A stretch of DNA of 43,190 nt from Ferrimicrobium sp. (GCA_022690815.1 JALCZJ010000023.1:1-43190), one strand, 5' to 3'; counted from the stretch's first letter, positions 8,316 through 17,825 are shown. Numbers and translations: made by a program. Notes: a model not told the origin generated them from the letters alone.

Positions 8316-9440
8316 CTAGGATGCCGTCATTCCTTCAGGCTCAGCGACCACCGCGCGACGTTCAATGCGTGCCCTGATCTGACGATATCGATGTTCGCGC
8401 TCCTTGAAACGGGCCAGCAAAGGAGAGGCGATGAACAGCGACGAGTAAGCACCGCTGGTGAGCCCGACCACGAGTGCGAGACCGAAGTTCTTCAGCGTGG
8501 TCGCGCCAAGTACATAGGCCCCGATGACCAACACAGACAGAATCGGGATGACGGCCACCAAGGAGGTATTGAGCGAGCGGGCGAGCGTCTGGTTCACCGA
8601 GAGATCGACTGCGTCGGAGTAGTTCATCTTCCCTTTATCGACTAAGCCACCGACATTCTCCTTGATCCGGTCAAAGACCACGATAGTGTCGTAGAGCGAG
8701 TAGCCAAGGATCGTCAAGACCGCAATCACCGTCGACGGCGTCACCTGGAACCCGCTCAGGGCATAGATTCCAATCGTCACCAAGAGGTCGTGGACCACCG
8801 CGATGATCGCGGCGGCCGCCATCTTCCACTCGAATCGAATTGAGATGTACAAGATGATGCCGACGAAGAAGGCGATGAGCGCCTTCACGGCTGCATCAGT
8901 AATCTGACCACCCCAGGTTGGACCCACAAACTCTATTGCAACTGCTGATGAAGGGATGTGTGCTTTAGCGGCGAGCAGCGAGGCTACCTGATTCTCCTTG
9001 GCGGTTCTGGCCGCGCCCGAGAGCTTGGTCAAGTCCGCCTGCACCTCAAGGGTTCGCGCCGAGTGTGATCCCAGCGTCACCACGGTAGCTTGTGTAACGC
9101 CAGCACGCGCCACGATCGTGTTTGCCTGCTTGACGGTCAACGTCGCAGACGGCACCTGCCAACTGACACCACCCTTGAAGCTGATGCCAAAGTTAAGCCC
9201 ACGACCGGTGAGGGCAGCAAGGCCAGCGACGATGACTAGGAACGAAAGCACAAAGTAATAACGCGAACGATGAACAAACGGATAATGCGTCGCACCTGCA
9301 CCCAGGCGTCGCCACCAGGACGCCTCGCTCACATCGATGGTCTGGACCCCAAAACCCTCTGACTTCGCTTCCTCCCGAGGCTCAAGCACCGGGGTCTCGT
9401 CGTCCGTCTGAGCGTGATGATTGATCGTGTCATCGGACAT
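8316..9440 (-). CDS. secF: Protein-export membrane protein SecF
   Basis: It is a subunit of the SecDF complex, which uses the proton gradient to help pull exported proteins through SecYEG. I start at the ATG at 9440 (MSDDTINHHAQ..., 374 residues), with AAAGGGG about ten bases upstream and the secD stop six bases before. The open frame to 9539 would overlap secD by nearly 100 bases. After an acidic cytoplasmic tail of about 60 residues comes the first helix, then the FGISFKGG motif and a periplasmic loop. Five further helices include the conserved LGYSLYDTIVVFDRIKEN region. It is followed immediately by rel. Confidence 0.95.
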   Translation of the reverse strand: MSDDTINHHAQTDDETPVLEPREEAKSEGFGVQTIDVSEASWWRRLGAGATHYPFVHRSRYYFVLSFLVIVAGLAALTGRGLNFGISFKGGVSWQVPSATLTVKQANTIVARAGVTQATVVTLGSHSARTLEVQADLTKLSGAARTAKENQVASLLAAKAHIPSSAVAIEFVGPTWGGQITDAAVKALIAFFVGIILYISIRFEWKMAAAAIIAVVHDLLVTIGIYALSGFQVTPSTVIAVLTILGYSLYDTIVVFDRIKENVGGLVDKGKMNYSDAVDLSVNQTLARSLNTSLVAVIPILSVLVIGAYVLGATTLKNFGLALVVGLTSGAYSSLFIASPLLARFKEREHRYRQIRARIERRAVVAEPEGMTAS

Positions 9441-9445
9441 GGTTG

Positions 9446-10945
9446 TCAAACCCCTTTCGCAGCTACACGGCTCGGTCGAATCACGCCGGTACCACCCAAT
9501 GGCTTCTGGGTGACCTGCACGAGGGGCACGCCCAGCCAACGGTAACGCTTAGGAGAGATCGAGTTGCCAATCCAAAGCACGAGCGGCCGCGTGAAAAACC
9601 AAGCTGAGGCCACATCCAAAATGGTGGAGAGCCCGAGGAAGAACGCAAAGCCACGGACATCTCCAATACTGAAGTAATACAGTAGCGCGGCACCAATGAA
9701 GGAGACCAGGTCAGCTGCGATGATCGTGCGAAACGCCTTGGAAAATCCAGTGTCAACCGATGCTCGAAGGCTCCGGCCATTGCGCGCCTCGTCTTTGAGC
9801 CGTTCGAAGAAGACGATGTAGGAGTCGACGATGACTCCGATCGATACGATGATACCCGTCACTCCCGCAAGGTTGAGCGTGAGCTGTGCGGTGTGCCCGA
9901 GCAAGGCGATAATCGCCCAGAGGGCCGCAAACGTCGTTGCGAGCCCCCCAACCACCACGAGTCCGAGCAGCCGGTAGTAGAAAATGGTATAGAGCATGAC
10001 CAGAATCAGACCGGCAACTCCGGCGATGAGCCCAGCTCGGAGCGAGGCAGCTCCAAGCGTCGGCGAGATCGTCTGCACCGTCTGTTGCACCAGCTGCACC
10101 GGCAAAGCGCCGTAGTGCAAGATAGTGGCGAGATCCGTCGCCGTCGCTTGGGTATAGTTCCCAGTGATCTGTCCTTGCCCATTGAAGTTGGTGGAGTTGA
10201 TCTCTGGCGCCGACTGCACGGTGCCATCAAGTACGACCGCAAGCAGTTGATGATAGTACGTCTTGGCAATCTGATTAAAGACTGGTGAAGCCTTAGCGGT
10301 CAGCGTGAAGTTGATCGCCCACTTGTTTGTGACTGTCTGTGACTCTGGCGCGGCATAAACGCTTTTAATCGCATTACCCGTCAACAGCGTTGGTCCGACA
10401 ACATAACGAGCTACGACCGTCTTGGAGTTCCCTGAGTACTCGGGAAGCACCGCTGTCGAGGCCGAAGTGGCCGTCAGTGGACTCGTCGTAGGCACGTACT
10501 GAAGCGTCGATGCAGTGTCCGTCGCCGACGTCGGGCACGTCGGCGTCAATTGCTGCTTCGTAAGATGCAGACTTGCTGGTGGCTTGGTGTAGAGCGGCGC
10601 TGTGCATAACACGGGGCGGAACTGCAAAATAGCGGTCTGACCGATAAAGCTCAGTGCCTTCTTCGGATCTTTGATACCTGGGAGATCCACGACGATGTCG
10701 TTGCCCTGCTGTCCAATCGATGGCTCACCTACCCCAAGGGCATTCACGCGATTCTCAATGATCGAAATCGTCTCGTCAAGTGTCGCCGCTGAGACCTTGC
10801 GGGCCGGCTTATAGACAACCGAGGCCCCACCTTGAAGATCCAATCCAAGCACCGGATGGTAATGGGCACTGATCACCGCCACAAAAGCGGCGATCGCTAC
10901 CACCGTGCTAATGAGAACCGATTGGATCCATCGCCCTTTACGCAT
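9446..10945 (-). CDS. secD: Protein-export membrane protein SecD
   Basis: It is the partner of SecF in the accessory Sec translocase. Its 499 residues are typical of actinobacteria. The first helix (about 8-28) is followed by the LGLDLQGG signature (about 33-40), a large extracytoplasmic P1-type domain with a long Ser/Thr-rich insert (about 130-175), and a C-terminal six-helix RND-like bundle with the VSIGVIVDSYIVFFERLKDE segment. The start is ATG at 10945 with AAAGGTGG just upstream. No yajC gene lies between tgt and secD, although it often does in other bacteria. The 61-base gap to tgt has no visible terminator, so co-transcription is likely. Confidence 0.95.
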   Translation of the reverse strand: MRKGRWIQSVLISTVVAIAAFVAVISAHYHPVLGLDLQGGASVVYKPARKVSAATLDETISIIENRVNALGVGEPSIGQQGNDIVVDLPGIKDPKKALSFIGQTAILQFRPVLCTAPLYTKPPASLHLTKQQLTPTCPTSATDTASTLQYVPTTSPLTATSASTAVLPEYSGNSKTVVARYVVGPTLLTGNAIKSVYAAPESQTVTNKWAINFTLTAKASPVFNQIAKTYYHQLLAVVLDGTVQSAPEINSTNFNGQGQITGNYTQATATDLATILHYGALPVQLVQQTVQTISPTLGAASLRAGLIAGVAGLILVMLYTIFYYRLLGLVVVGGLATTFAALWAIIALLGHTAQLTLNLAGVTGIIVSIGVIVDSYIVFFERLKDEARNGRSLRASVDTGFSKAFRTIIAADLVSFIGAALLYYFSIGDVRGFAFFLGLSTILDVASAWFFTRPLVLWIGNSISPKRYRWLGVPLVQVTQKPLGGTGVIRPSRVAAKGV

Positions 10946-11006
10946 TACCCACCTTTAAATCCATGGAACCAAACACCCCATCCTAGCCACCCCTACAACC
11001 ACAACG

Positions 11007-12131
11007 CTAATCGTTGCCAAGAGAAGACTCGAAGGTCGGCCGTCGCCAAATCTTATCGACTTGTTGAAGAACTTCTTCAATCCTGTGATCATCAATCGCC
11101 TTGCGCAATCGGGTGACCAGGTCGTACTGAAATGCCAGGTTATGGATGGAAAGCAACGCTCCAGCGCTCTCATGGTCGACATGGAGTAAGTGATGCAAGA
11201 GGCCCCTCGATACTCGCCGGCACACTCGACAACCACACGCTGGATCGAGTGGCTCGTCAACCCCTCGCTGGCCAACTCCTTTGACACGCAACGGACCCTG
11301 CTGGGTAAGCGCAGTTCCATGGCGGGCCAGGCGTGTGGGGGCGACACAGTCGAACATATCAACCCCAAGGGCGACCGCATGGGCCATCAGATAGGGATCG
11401 CCAACACCCATGAGATATCGAGGTCGATCCTCCGGTAGCTCAGCGACGCTCGCCCGCAGCGCATCGAGCGTACTCTCGGCCGATTCACCGACCGCTAAGC
11501 CCCCGATGGCGTATCCGTCAAATCCGATGCTAGCAATCGCTTGAGCGCTCAGAGAACGCAAGTCAGCGTCAACTCCACCCTGCACGATGCCAAAGAGTCG
11601 CTGAGCCTCGTCATGATGGGCCTCTCGACAGCGTTCGGCCCATCGGGATGTAAGTTCAAGATTGTAGGCAAGGACCTTACGGTCTGCTGGCAACTTTGTG
11701 CACACGTCGAGCACCATCGCAATGTCAGCACGAAGCGCCTCTTGGGTCGACACGGACGCCTCTGGAGTCAGTGTGACCCAAGAGCCGTCGTAGACGTTGC
11801 GAAACCGAGCCCCCCCAGGGGTGATCGTCGCATCCAGCGACATGATCTGGAAACCGCCCGAGTCGGTCAGTGAGGCCCCGGGGAAGCCAGTGAAGGCGTT
11901 CAAGCCTCCCATCCTTGCGACAACATCGGCACCGGGTCTAAGCATCAGGTGATAGGTGTTGGAAAGAAGCACCTCATAGCCCAGCTCGGCAACAAGCTCG
12001 GTTGGCATGAGGCGTACCATACCCCGGGTGGCGACCGGCATGAACAACGGCGTCTCCACGACGCACGAGCGCAGCTTGAGCCGACCACGTCGGGCCGCAC
12101 CATCGCGTGCACCCACTACAAAGTGGGTCAC
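11007..12131 (-). CDS. tgt: tRNA-guanine transglycosylase
   Basis: It exchanges the wobble guanine of GUN-anticodon tRNAs for preQ1 in queuosine synthesis. The length of 374 residues is standard. DSGGFQ has the conserved aspartate at D90, GIVQGG lies at 181-186, and the nucleophile aspartate sits in DCVAPTR (D261). The zinc site is C299-x-C301-x2-C304 with H330. The start is GTG at 12131, overlapping the queA stop as GTGA. The queA-tgt pair indicates that the cell makes queuosine, although none of the preQ0/preQ1 synthesis genes are in this window. Confidence 0.96.
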   Translation of the reverse strand: MTHFVVGARDGAARRGRLKLRSCVVETPLFMPVATRGMVRLMPTELVAELGYEVLLSNTYHLMLRPGADVVARMGGLNAFTGFPGASLTDSGGFQIMSLDATITPGGARFRNVYDGSWVTLTPEASVSTQEALRADIAMVLDVCTKLPADRKVLAYNLELTSRWAERCREAHHDEAQRLFGIVQGGVDADLRSLSAQAIASIGFDGYAIGGLAVGESAESTLDALRASVAELPEDRPRYLMGVGDPYLMAHAVALGVDMFDCVAPTRLARHGTALTQQGPLRVKGVGQRGVDEPLDPACGCRVCRRVSRGLLHHLLHVDHESAGALLSIHNLAFQYDLVTRLRKAIDDHRIEEVLQQVDKIWRRPTFESSLGND

Positions 12132-13210
12132 TGCCCATCCTGAGAGGTTCGGCGATCGCCAGATACCACAGCGCTGTGAAAACGGGGCCCATCAGCGGAA
12201 CGGTTGGTAGGGATCAACATAGCGTCGCCGAGGGAGAGAAATCGCAAGTCATTCGCGAGAGCATACTGGTAGAGGTCACGCCAACGCGAGCCAACCGCCG
12301 CGGCGACGAGTGCGAGGAGCGTGGAACGTGGAACGTGGAAATTCGTCAACAGGAGATCGACTGCGCGGTATTCGTAACCGGGACGAATGAACAGCGACGA
12401 GGACCCACACAACTCCGCTCCTTGTGCGATAGTCTCCAGCGTTCGCACCACGGTGGTCCCAATGGCGACGACACGGCGAGCCTGACCAATGCGCTCGAGG
12501 GCCTCGGGCGTCACCGAATAACGCTCGGAATGCATCGTGTGCTTGTCTAGTTCTCGCTCCTTGACCGGAGCGAAGGTGCCAAGACCAACCTCGAGTTCAA
12601 CACGGACGACATCGATACCTCGTTGCTCAAGATCGCGAAGCAACTTATTATCGAAATGGAGTCCCGCGGTCGGTGCCGCCACCGAACCCGGGCGATTGGC
12701 ATAGACCGTTTGGTAACGATCGGGGTCGATGCTAACTCCGGCAAGATAAGGAGGGAGTGGGATTTCGCCATAAGAAAATACGGCGTCCCCCAGGACCTCG
12801 ACCATCCGGGTCTGCAGTCCTGAAGACGCAATACCCCCTCCACAGACACGAAATACAGGTTCATGATCGCGATAGAGCAGCTCATCATCACGGATCCGAG
12901 CGTTGGGGCGAATGAGGGCCTCGAACTTCGCGCCGTCGGTCGCCAACAGCAGGACCTCGACGCGCCCACCAGTGGCACGCTCCACGTGAAACCGGGCTGG
13001 CACCACCTTGGAGTCGTTGACGACCACCACATCACCCTCACGAAGCAGCGATCCAAGATCAGCAACGGTGACGGTGTAGACCTCGTCGCTCAGACCGACT
13101 AACAGCCTTGCCGAGCTGCGCGGCTCTGCCGGGACTCGAGCGATCCTCTCGGGCGGGAGCGCATAATCATAGGCATCGATCAACGACCAATCATCTTTGG
13201 GGCTGACCAA
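12128..13210 (-). CDS. queA: S-adenosylmethionine:tRNA ribosyltransferase-isomerase
   Basis: It transfers and isomerises the ribosyl moiety of SAM onto preQ1-tRNA, giving epoxyqueuosine. It has 360 residues. Family motifs are YDYALPPERIA near the N-terminus, PARFHVERATGGRVEVLLL, and YANRPGSVAAPTAGLHF in the central part. The start is a TTG at 13210 with GGAGG six bases upstream; the nearby upstream ATG is out of frame. It is the first gene of the queA-tgt-secDF-rel run. A long-loop inverted repeat precedes it. Confidence 0.95.
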   Translation of the reverse strand: MVSPKDDWSLIDAYDYALPPERIARVPAEPRSSARLLVGLSDEVYTVTVADLGSLLREGDVVVVNDSKVVPARFHVERATGGRVEVLLLATDGAKFEALIRPNARIRDDELLYRDHEPVFRVCGGGIASSGLQTRMVEVLGDAVFSYGEIPLPPYLAGVSIDPDRYQTVYANRPGSVAAPTAGLHFDNKLLRDLEQRGIDVVRVELEVGLGTFAPVKERELDKHTMHSERYSVTPEALERIGQARRVVAIGTTVVRTLETIAQGAELCGSSSLFIRPGYEYRAVDLLLTNFHVPRSTLLALVAAAVGSRWRDLYQYALANDLRFLSLGDAMLIPTNRSADGPRFHSAVVSGDRRTSQDGQ

Positions 13211-13244
13211 TCGAATCCTCCATACTTACACCGAAGAACATCAG

Positions 13245-13279
13245 GGTTGTGCAACAAACGAACGTCTGATAGCACAACC
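13245..13279. repeat. Inverted repeat between HD gene and queA
   Basis: GGTTGTGC at 13245-13252 is repeated in inverted form at 13272-13279, with 19 bases between. It lies in the 91-base gap after the last gene of the phosphonate operon and before queA. It could be a weak terminator or an operator. There is no run of T on either side, so the terminator reading is poorly supported. Confidence 0.4.
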
Positions 13280-13301
13280 TGGTGCCATCCTAGAGAGGTG
13301 T

Positions 13302-13853
13302 TCACGCCCCCGGTGCAGAGCCCGACCCAAGTGCTGACTCAATGATGGGCGCAAACTCAACAAGCGGGCGGGTGACGCGACCCGGATCCTTTGCCATATC
13401 ATCGGCGAGTCGTAGACGGATCACATCACCGAAGTATGGGCTCGCCTCAAACCGCGCCACCTCAGTAATCGCAAGTGCGCCGCCCTGCTCTACGAGGGTT
13501 GCGCGCGACTCCCTCGACAGCTTGCCCCAGTAGCGCTCGTCGGAACGCACGAGATATCGCTTTGCCGTCACATGGAGAGCAATGAGCTCTACAACCCTTG
13601 GCGAGAAGCCAAGCTCGAGAGCGATCATCGCGGAGTCATCCGCATGGTCGGCCTCCGACGAACCTCTGGTCCACGACACATCGTGCAGCAAACCTGCAAC
13701 AGCCATCTCGGCGTCGCCGCAATCTATCCACAACAGCTCCGCCGTCTGAAGGAGATGTTCAATCAGGGGTAGCTCCTCACCGAAGTTACGCTGCAGGCTC
13801 GGCCCGGACAATAACTCGATTACGGACTTGGCGCCATCTGCTGTTGTCATCAT
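13302..13853 (-). CDS. Phosphonate-degradation HD-domain protein (PhnZ-like diiron oxygenase)
   Basis: This is a 183-residue HD-domain protein of the type found in phosphonate degradation operons (TIGR03276-like). Characterised relatives PhnZ and TmpB are mixed-valent diiron oxygenases that split the C-P bond of 1-hydroxy-2-aminoethylphosphonates, giving glycine (or betaine) and phosphate. As I remember the PhnZ ligands (E27, H34, H58, D59, H80, H104, K108, D161), all have counterparts here: E26, H33, H57, D58, H70, H94, K98, D151. The spacings match except for a shorter loop before H70. The HVTAKRYL, VEQGGAL and RLADDMAK stretches are family hallmarks. The substrate-gating tyrosine of PhnZ (Y24) appears to be N23 or F24. 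The gene follows the ABC ATPase by 18 bases, so it is expressed with the transporter. The start could be either of two adjacent ATGs after GAGGGG. Confidence 0.85.
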   Translation of the reverse strand: MMTTADGAKSVIELLSGPSLQRNFGEELPLIEHLLQTAELLWIDCGDAEMAVAGLLHDVSWTRGSSEADHADDSAMIALELGFSPRVVELIALHVTAKRYLVRSDERYWGKLSRESRATLVEQGGALAITEVARFEASPYFGDVIRLRLADDMAKDPGRVTRPLVEFAPIIESALGSGSAPGA

Positions 13854-13871
13854 CCCCTCGTTCTCGTGGTA

Positions 13872-14963
13872 CTAGTCCAACTCGGCAAACTCGGGCGCCG
13901 CCTGCTCTTGGAGACGCGTTGGAGCCGATAACGTCATGAGTGTCGGACCACGCTGGTAGATTTCGACGGGCTCACCGACACGAAAGCCAATCGACTCCTC
14001 TGGGGAGACCGCAACCACGGCCTTTGCCCCGTCAGATCCTTGCACGACAGCAGAGAAGCTGGAGCCCAAGAAGGACATCTCGATCAATCGACTGGTACCA
14101 TCGGCAACACCGCGGATTCCAAGCTGTTCCGGACGAACCAAAACCTCATACTCACCACCGACGACGACTGGCTCGCCGACCGAGTAAGCCCCAAACCCCT
14201 TGGTCAGAACGGTCGTTTCATTGGTTGCCACTCCACGGAGGCGATTGACCTTACCGACGAACTCGGCCACGAACTCGGTGGCTGGGGCCGTATAAATCTG
14301 AGCTGGGGAGCCAAGCTGTGCAAGGATACCATGATGCATCACTCCGATGCGATCGGCGATTGCGAGCGCCTCCTCCTGGTCGTGGGTGACGAAGATCGTA
14401 GCGATGCCGACCTCTCGCTGCACGCGGCGGATCTCGTCGCGCAGGCTGACCCGAACCTTTGCATCTAGGGCAGAGAGTGGTTCATCCAACAACAAGACAG
14501 ACGGCTCAATAGCTAACGCCCTCGCCAAGGCGACACGCTGTTGCTGGCCACCTGAGAGCTGGTGGGCAAAGCGGCCACCGAGATCGGCGAGGCCAACGAG
14601 TTCGAGCAGCTCCCCCGAGCGTCGACGTCGGGTAGCAGCATCGACCTTACGGATCTTCAAGCCAAACTCGATATTCTCACCCGCCGTCATGTGAGGGAAG
14701 AGACTATAGTGCTGGAAGACGATCCCCATGTTGCGCTTCGCTGCAGCCTGATTGGTGATATCAGCTCCACCAACGAAGACCTGTCCACCGTCGAGGCGCT
14801 CCAACCCTGCAACCGAGCGCAACGCCGTGGTCTTACCACAACCAGATGGCCCTAGCAGCACTACGAGCTCACCGGCCGCGACCTCGAGTGAGAAGCCGTC
14901 GAGGGCATGCATCGAACCATAGAACTTCTCCAGCCCCACGAGCCGCAAATCAACCTGTGACAC
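13872..14963 (-). CDS. ABC transporter ATPase, putative aminophosphonate importer
   Basis: This is the energising subunit of the import system encoded by the four genes 13872-17815. Residues count from a GTG at 14963 (VSQVDLRLVGLEKFYG), chosen because AAGGAG lies about five bases upstream; the open frame to 15035 would add 24 residues with no homology. Walker A is GPSGCGKTT at about 38-46, the Q-loop is in VFQHYSLFP, the signature LSGGQQQR at about 136-143, and Walker B VLLLDEPLSALD at about 156-167. A C-terminal TOBE-like region with a regulatory fold follows, as in iron, polyamine and 2-aminoethylphosphonate importers (PotA/FbpC/PhnT class). The substrate is inferred only from neighbours: the PhnZ-like gene lies 18 bases downstream. 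Confidence 0.9.
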   Translation of the reverse strand: MSQVDLRLVGLEKFYGSMHALDGFSLEVAAGELVVLLGPSGCGKTTALRSVAGLERLDGGQVFVGGADITNQAAAKRNMGIVFQHYSLFPHMTAGENIEFGLKIRKVDAATRRRRSGELLELVGLADLGGRFAHQLSGGQQQRVALARALAIEPSVLLLDEPLSALDAKVRVSLRDEIRRVQREVGIATIFVTHDQEEALAIADRIGVMHHGILAQLGSPAQIYTAPATEFVAEFVGKVNRLRGVATNETTVLTKGFGAYSVGEPVVVGGEYEVLVRPEQLGIRGVADGTSRLIEMSFLGSSFSAVVQGSDGAKAVVAVSPEESIGFRVGEPVEIYQRGPTLMTLSAPTRLQEQAAPEFAELD

Positions 14964-15783
14964 CCACACTCCTTCGCATGTTCTTGCTACGACCACCGCC
15001 GAGAATCGTGACCAATGAGAGCGGTATAAAGGCAACCAACAAGGCCACCAGCGAGACCGCCACCGCCTCCGCTGCGGCGGTCAACCCAATTTGGACGATA
15101 AAAACCGGGAAGGTGTTAAAGCTGAGCAAGGATGCCACCACGAACTCGCCGAGCGCATACGCGCCAGCCAAAATCAGTGCACCGATCATCCCAGCCCTTA
15201 GGTTCGGCAACAGGACACTGATAAGCGTTCGCGTCCAACTGGCTCCAAGCGACTGAGAGGCTTCGACCAACGTGTTGACATCAAGCGATCGTACAGCAGT
15301 ATCGAAGGTTCGATAACTGTAAGGGAGCGCCAACATGACATAGATCGGCGCCAAGATAAATGGCGACGTGAGGATCAAATTCAAAATGCTGTGATACGCG
15401 CCAAGGAGCCCCAGAACCACCACGACGGAGGGCACACCGAGCGGCACGATGCTGAGCGCATCCAACAGACCCCTCAGCTTTGGTATCCGAACAGTAACCC
15501 AGATTGAGGTGGGGATAACCAGCAATCCCGTCAGAATCACCGTCAAGATCGCTACTTGCAACGACAGCCAAAGCGACGAGCGAAAGCTTGGATCGGCAAA
15601 CAGCGATCGATATGCAGATAAGGTCAGATGCCCGTGTAGTCCTAGCACCGAATACCGAGCAGATGCCAGAATCGGGATGAGGAAGAAGGCTCCTACGATG
15701 ATGAGAACGATGGCCCGGAATACGCGGCCGATGCCGGCCTGGCGTAGATGGAGACCATCACCTCCCGGCGTTATCGTAACCAT
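14950..15783 (-). CDS. ABC transporter permease (second subunit)
   Basis: It has 277 residues with about six membrane helices and the binding-protein-dependent transport inner-membrane fold. The EAA loop that docks on the ATPase reads EASQSLGASWTRTLISVLLP at about 181-200. It overlaps the first permease by 13 bases and the ATPase by 14, so the transporter genes are translationally coupled. It resembles the PhnV/PotC-type subunit. Confidence 0.9.
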   Translation of the reverse strand: MVTITPGGDGLHLRQAGIGRVFRAIVLIIVGAFFLIPILASARYSVLGLHGHLTLSAYRSLFADPSFRSSLWLSLQVAILTVILTGLLVIPTSIWVTVRIPKLRGLLDALSIVPLGVPSVVVVLGLLGAYHSILNLILTSPFILAPIYVMLALPYSYRTFDTAVRSLDVNTLVEASQSLGASWTRTLISVLLPNLRAGMIGALILAGAYALGEFVVASLLSFNTFPVFIVQIGLTAAAEAVAVSLVALLVAFIPLSLVTILGGGRSKNMRRSVGVTG

Positions 15784-16676
15784 CGCGATGCCCTCCTCTG
15801 GCTCAACACATAGACCGTGGCCGCCAGCGCCACCACGACGATCATGCCAAGCCCCAAGGCGTTGCCAAGGTTGCCCTCGCCTGCCGCCACATTCCCCGAG
15901 ATCAAGCTTCCGATCTGGATCGGCACCAGCGGCAACGTTCCAGAGGTGAGCGCCTCGGCGGTGGCATAGGCCGCAAAGGCATCAGCGAAGATAACCACCG
16001 TTCCAGAGAGGATCGCAGGCGAAAGAATCGGCAGACCCACCGACCACCAAAACCGGAGCTTCGACGCCCCCAGTGATCGTGCCGCCTCTACCCAGGCGGA
16101 GCGGATGTTTTGAATTGGGCCAAGCATGACGAGAATCATGACCGGGATCAAGAAGTACTGATAGACGATGATAAGTCCTACGACCGAATACAGCGAGAAC
16201 CCGTGGGCATACAAGTTGATGCCCATGCTCGAAAGTACTTTGGTAACAATCCCAAAATTGCCGAGCGTTGCGATAAAGGCAAAGGCCAGCGGAACCCCAC
16301 CGGTGTTGGCCAGCACACTTGAACTGGACTGCACCAAGGCTCGTGGGCGGCCACGCGTCGCAGCTACCGCCAAGGCAGCAACAAAGCCAACGACCACGGC
16401 GATGATCGTAGAACCGATCGATAGCTCAAAGGATGCCACGAATGAGTGCAGATAGGGACCGGAGAACGCGAGTCTAAGGTTCGCAAGCGTTGGCTTGCCA
16501 TCGTTGGATTCAAACGCTCCAATCAGAACAGAGAAGGCAGGAATGAGCAGGAAGATGAGCAGGAATACCAGATATGGAACCACGCCACCATAGCGGCCTA
16601 GGGCTCGTCGACGACGAGGTCTGGGAGGAGAGCTGGGGGAACTCTCCTCCCGATTATGGGTAAGAGTTGAAACCAT
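15771..16676 (-). CDS. ABC transporter permease (first subunit)
   Basis: It has 301 residues. A basic, proline- and serine-rich cytoplasmic tail of about 30 residues precedes six or so membrane helices. The EAA-type loop is EAARSLGASKLRFWWSVGLP in the C-terminal half. It resembles the PhnU/PotB-type subunit. The ATG overlaps the stop of the binding-protein gene as TGATG. It forms the membrane channel with the product of the next gene. Confidence 0.9.
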   Translation of the reverse strand: MVSTLTHNREESSPSSPPRPRRRRALGRYGGVVPYLVFLLIFLLIPAFSVLIGAFESNDGKPTLANLRLAFSGPYLHSFVASFELSIGSTIIAVVVGFVAALAVAATRGRPRALVQSSSSVLANTGGVPLAFAFIATLGNFGIVTKVLSSMGINLYAHGFSLYSVVGLIIVYQYFLIPVMILVMLGPIQNIRSAWVEAARSLGASKLRFWWSVGLPILSPAILSGTVVIFADAFAAYATAEALTSGTLPLVPIQIGSLISGNVAAGEGNLGNALGLGMIVVVALAATVYVLSQRRASRWLR

Positions 16677-17815
16677 CAGACCTTGGGCCAGTTAGCCAGG
16701 ATGACGGTCTGTGCAGCGTTGAGTTGCGCCTGGGTCGGGAAGACTGGCGTTCCTGACACAGGAGGCACTGCGGCAAGATAGGTCTTGTTGACCGTACCGT
16801 CCTTGATCATCGAGGCGAGTCGAATCGGGTCGGTGTAGCCCTTGAGCCACAGGTTCTGACCGGTATTAGAGTACAGGTACTCTTCCCAGAGTCGAGCTGC
16901 CGCTGGATGAGGTGCGTACTTGGCGATGGCCTGGGCATAGTACGAGGCGTAATGGACTCCCTTGGGAATGATTACCTTCCAGTCGATCTTGCCCTTCAAG
17001 GCGTTTTCGTAGGCAACGTTGAGATAGTCCCAATCGATGTTGACCTTCACTTCTCCGGAGGAGATCGTTGCAGCCGATGACTGGACTGGGATGAAGTTTC
17101 CGATGGACTTGAGGTGCTCAAAGTACTTGATGCCAGGCATGATGTTGTTGTAGGAGCCACCATTACCAAGGGCTGCCGCGATAACGCCCGAGAAGGCTGC
17201 ACCAGCATCCTCAGGATCACCGTCGAGGGCGACTCCGCCACGGAAGGCAGGGTTGGTGAGGCTGGCAAAGCCGGTGACCGGACTCTTGGTCAGGGCGGCG
17301 TTATAGCCGATCGAGATGTAGCCGCCGTAGTCACAGTACCACTGGCCCGATCCTGACTTGCAATCGGAGGGAATCTGATTCCAGTACTTGACCTTATAGT
17401 TGGCGAGTAGACCCAGCTTCGATGCCTTGACTGCGAAAGGGATTCCCATATCGAGAACATCCGGTGAACGTGATGAGCCCTTGAGTGTCTTGAGCGAATC
17501 GACTTCGTAGGCTGACGAACCCTCAGGGTTCACGTCATCGATCTTGATGCCGTACTTCTTCTCGAACGAAGACATGATCTGCCCGTAGTTGGCCCAATCG
17601 TCAGGTAACGTCGTGACGGTCAAGGCACCCTCTGCTTTGGCTGCCTTGACGAGGTTGGCCATCCCGCCACAGGCAGCGAGCGACGAGCAGGTCGCGAAAT
17701 CGACCGACTTGGCTGAGGTGGTGGTGCTGGTGCTCGCGCTCGATGCGCTACCGCAGGCGCTGAGCAGCACCGCCGTCGCGCCTACCATGGCGAATCCTAT
17801 TTTTATTGCCTTCAC
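16676..17815 (-). CDS. Substrate-binding lipoprotein, putative aminophosphonate/2-AEP ABC importer
   Basis: It has 379 residues. A signal peptide ends in the lipobox LLSAC (cysteine about 21), followed by a Ser/Thr linker, so the protein is a lipid-anchored extracytoplasmic receptor. The body matches the AfuA/PhnS class of binding proteins (GALTVTTLPDDWANYGQIM near the mature start; central DMGIPFAVKASKLGLLANY). That class binds ferric iron, thiamine, polyamines or 2-aminoethylphosphonate. The aminophosphonate assignment comes from the PhnZ-like gene in the same operon and the divergent FAD/HAD pair. The start is GTG at 17815, with AAGGGG six bases upstream. It is the first gene of the five-gene operon. 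Confidence 0.85.
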   Translation of the reverse strand: MKAIKIGFAMVGATAVLLSACGSASSASTSTTTSAKSVDFATCSSLAACGGMANLVKAAKAEGALTVTTLPDDWANYGQIMSSFEKKYGIKIDDVNPEGSSAYEVDSLKTLKGSSRSPDVLDMGIPFAVKASKLGLLANYKVKYWNQIPSDCKSGSGQWYCDYGGYISIGYNAALTKSPVTGFASLTNPAFRGGVALDGDPEDAGAAFSGVIAAALGNGGSYNNIMPGIKYFEHLKSIGNFIPVQSSAATISSGEVKVNIDWDYLNVAYENALKGKIDWKVIIPKGVHYASYYAQAIAKYAPHPAAARLWEEYLYSNTGQNLWLKGYTDPIRLASMIKDGTVNKTYLAAVPPVSGTPVFPTQAQLNAAQTVILANWPKV

Positions 17816-17825
17816 AACTAACCCC

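Noticed and set aside
13211-13301. preQ1 riboswitch before queA
   Set aside because: The inverted repeat here does not fit the preQ1 aptamer, and queA is not a usual target.
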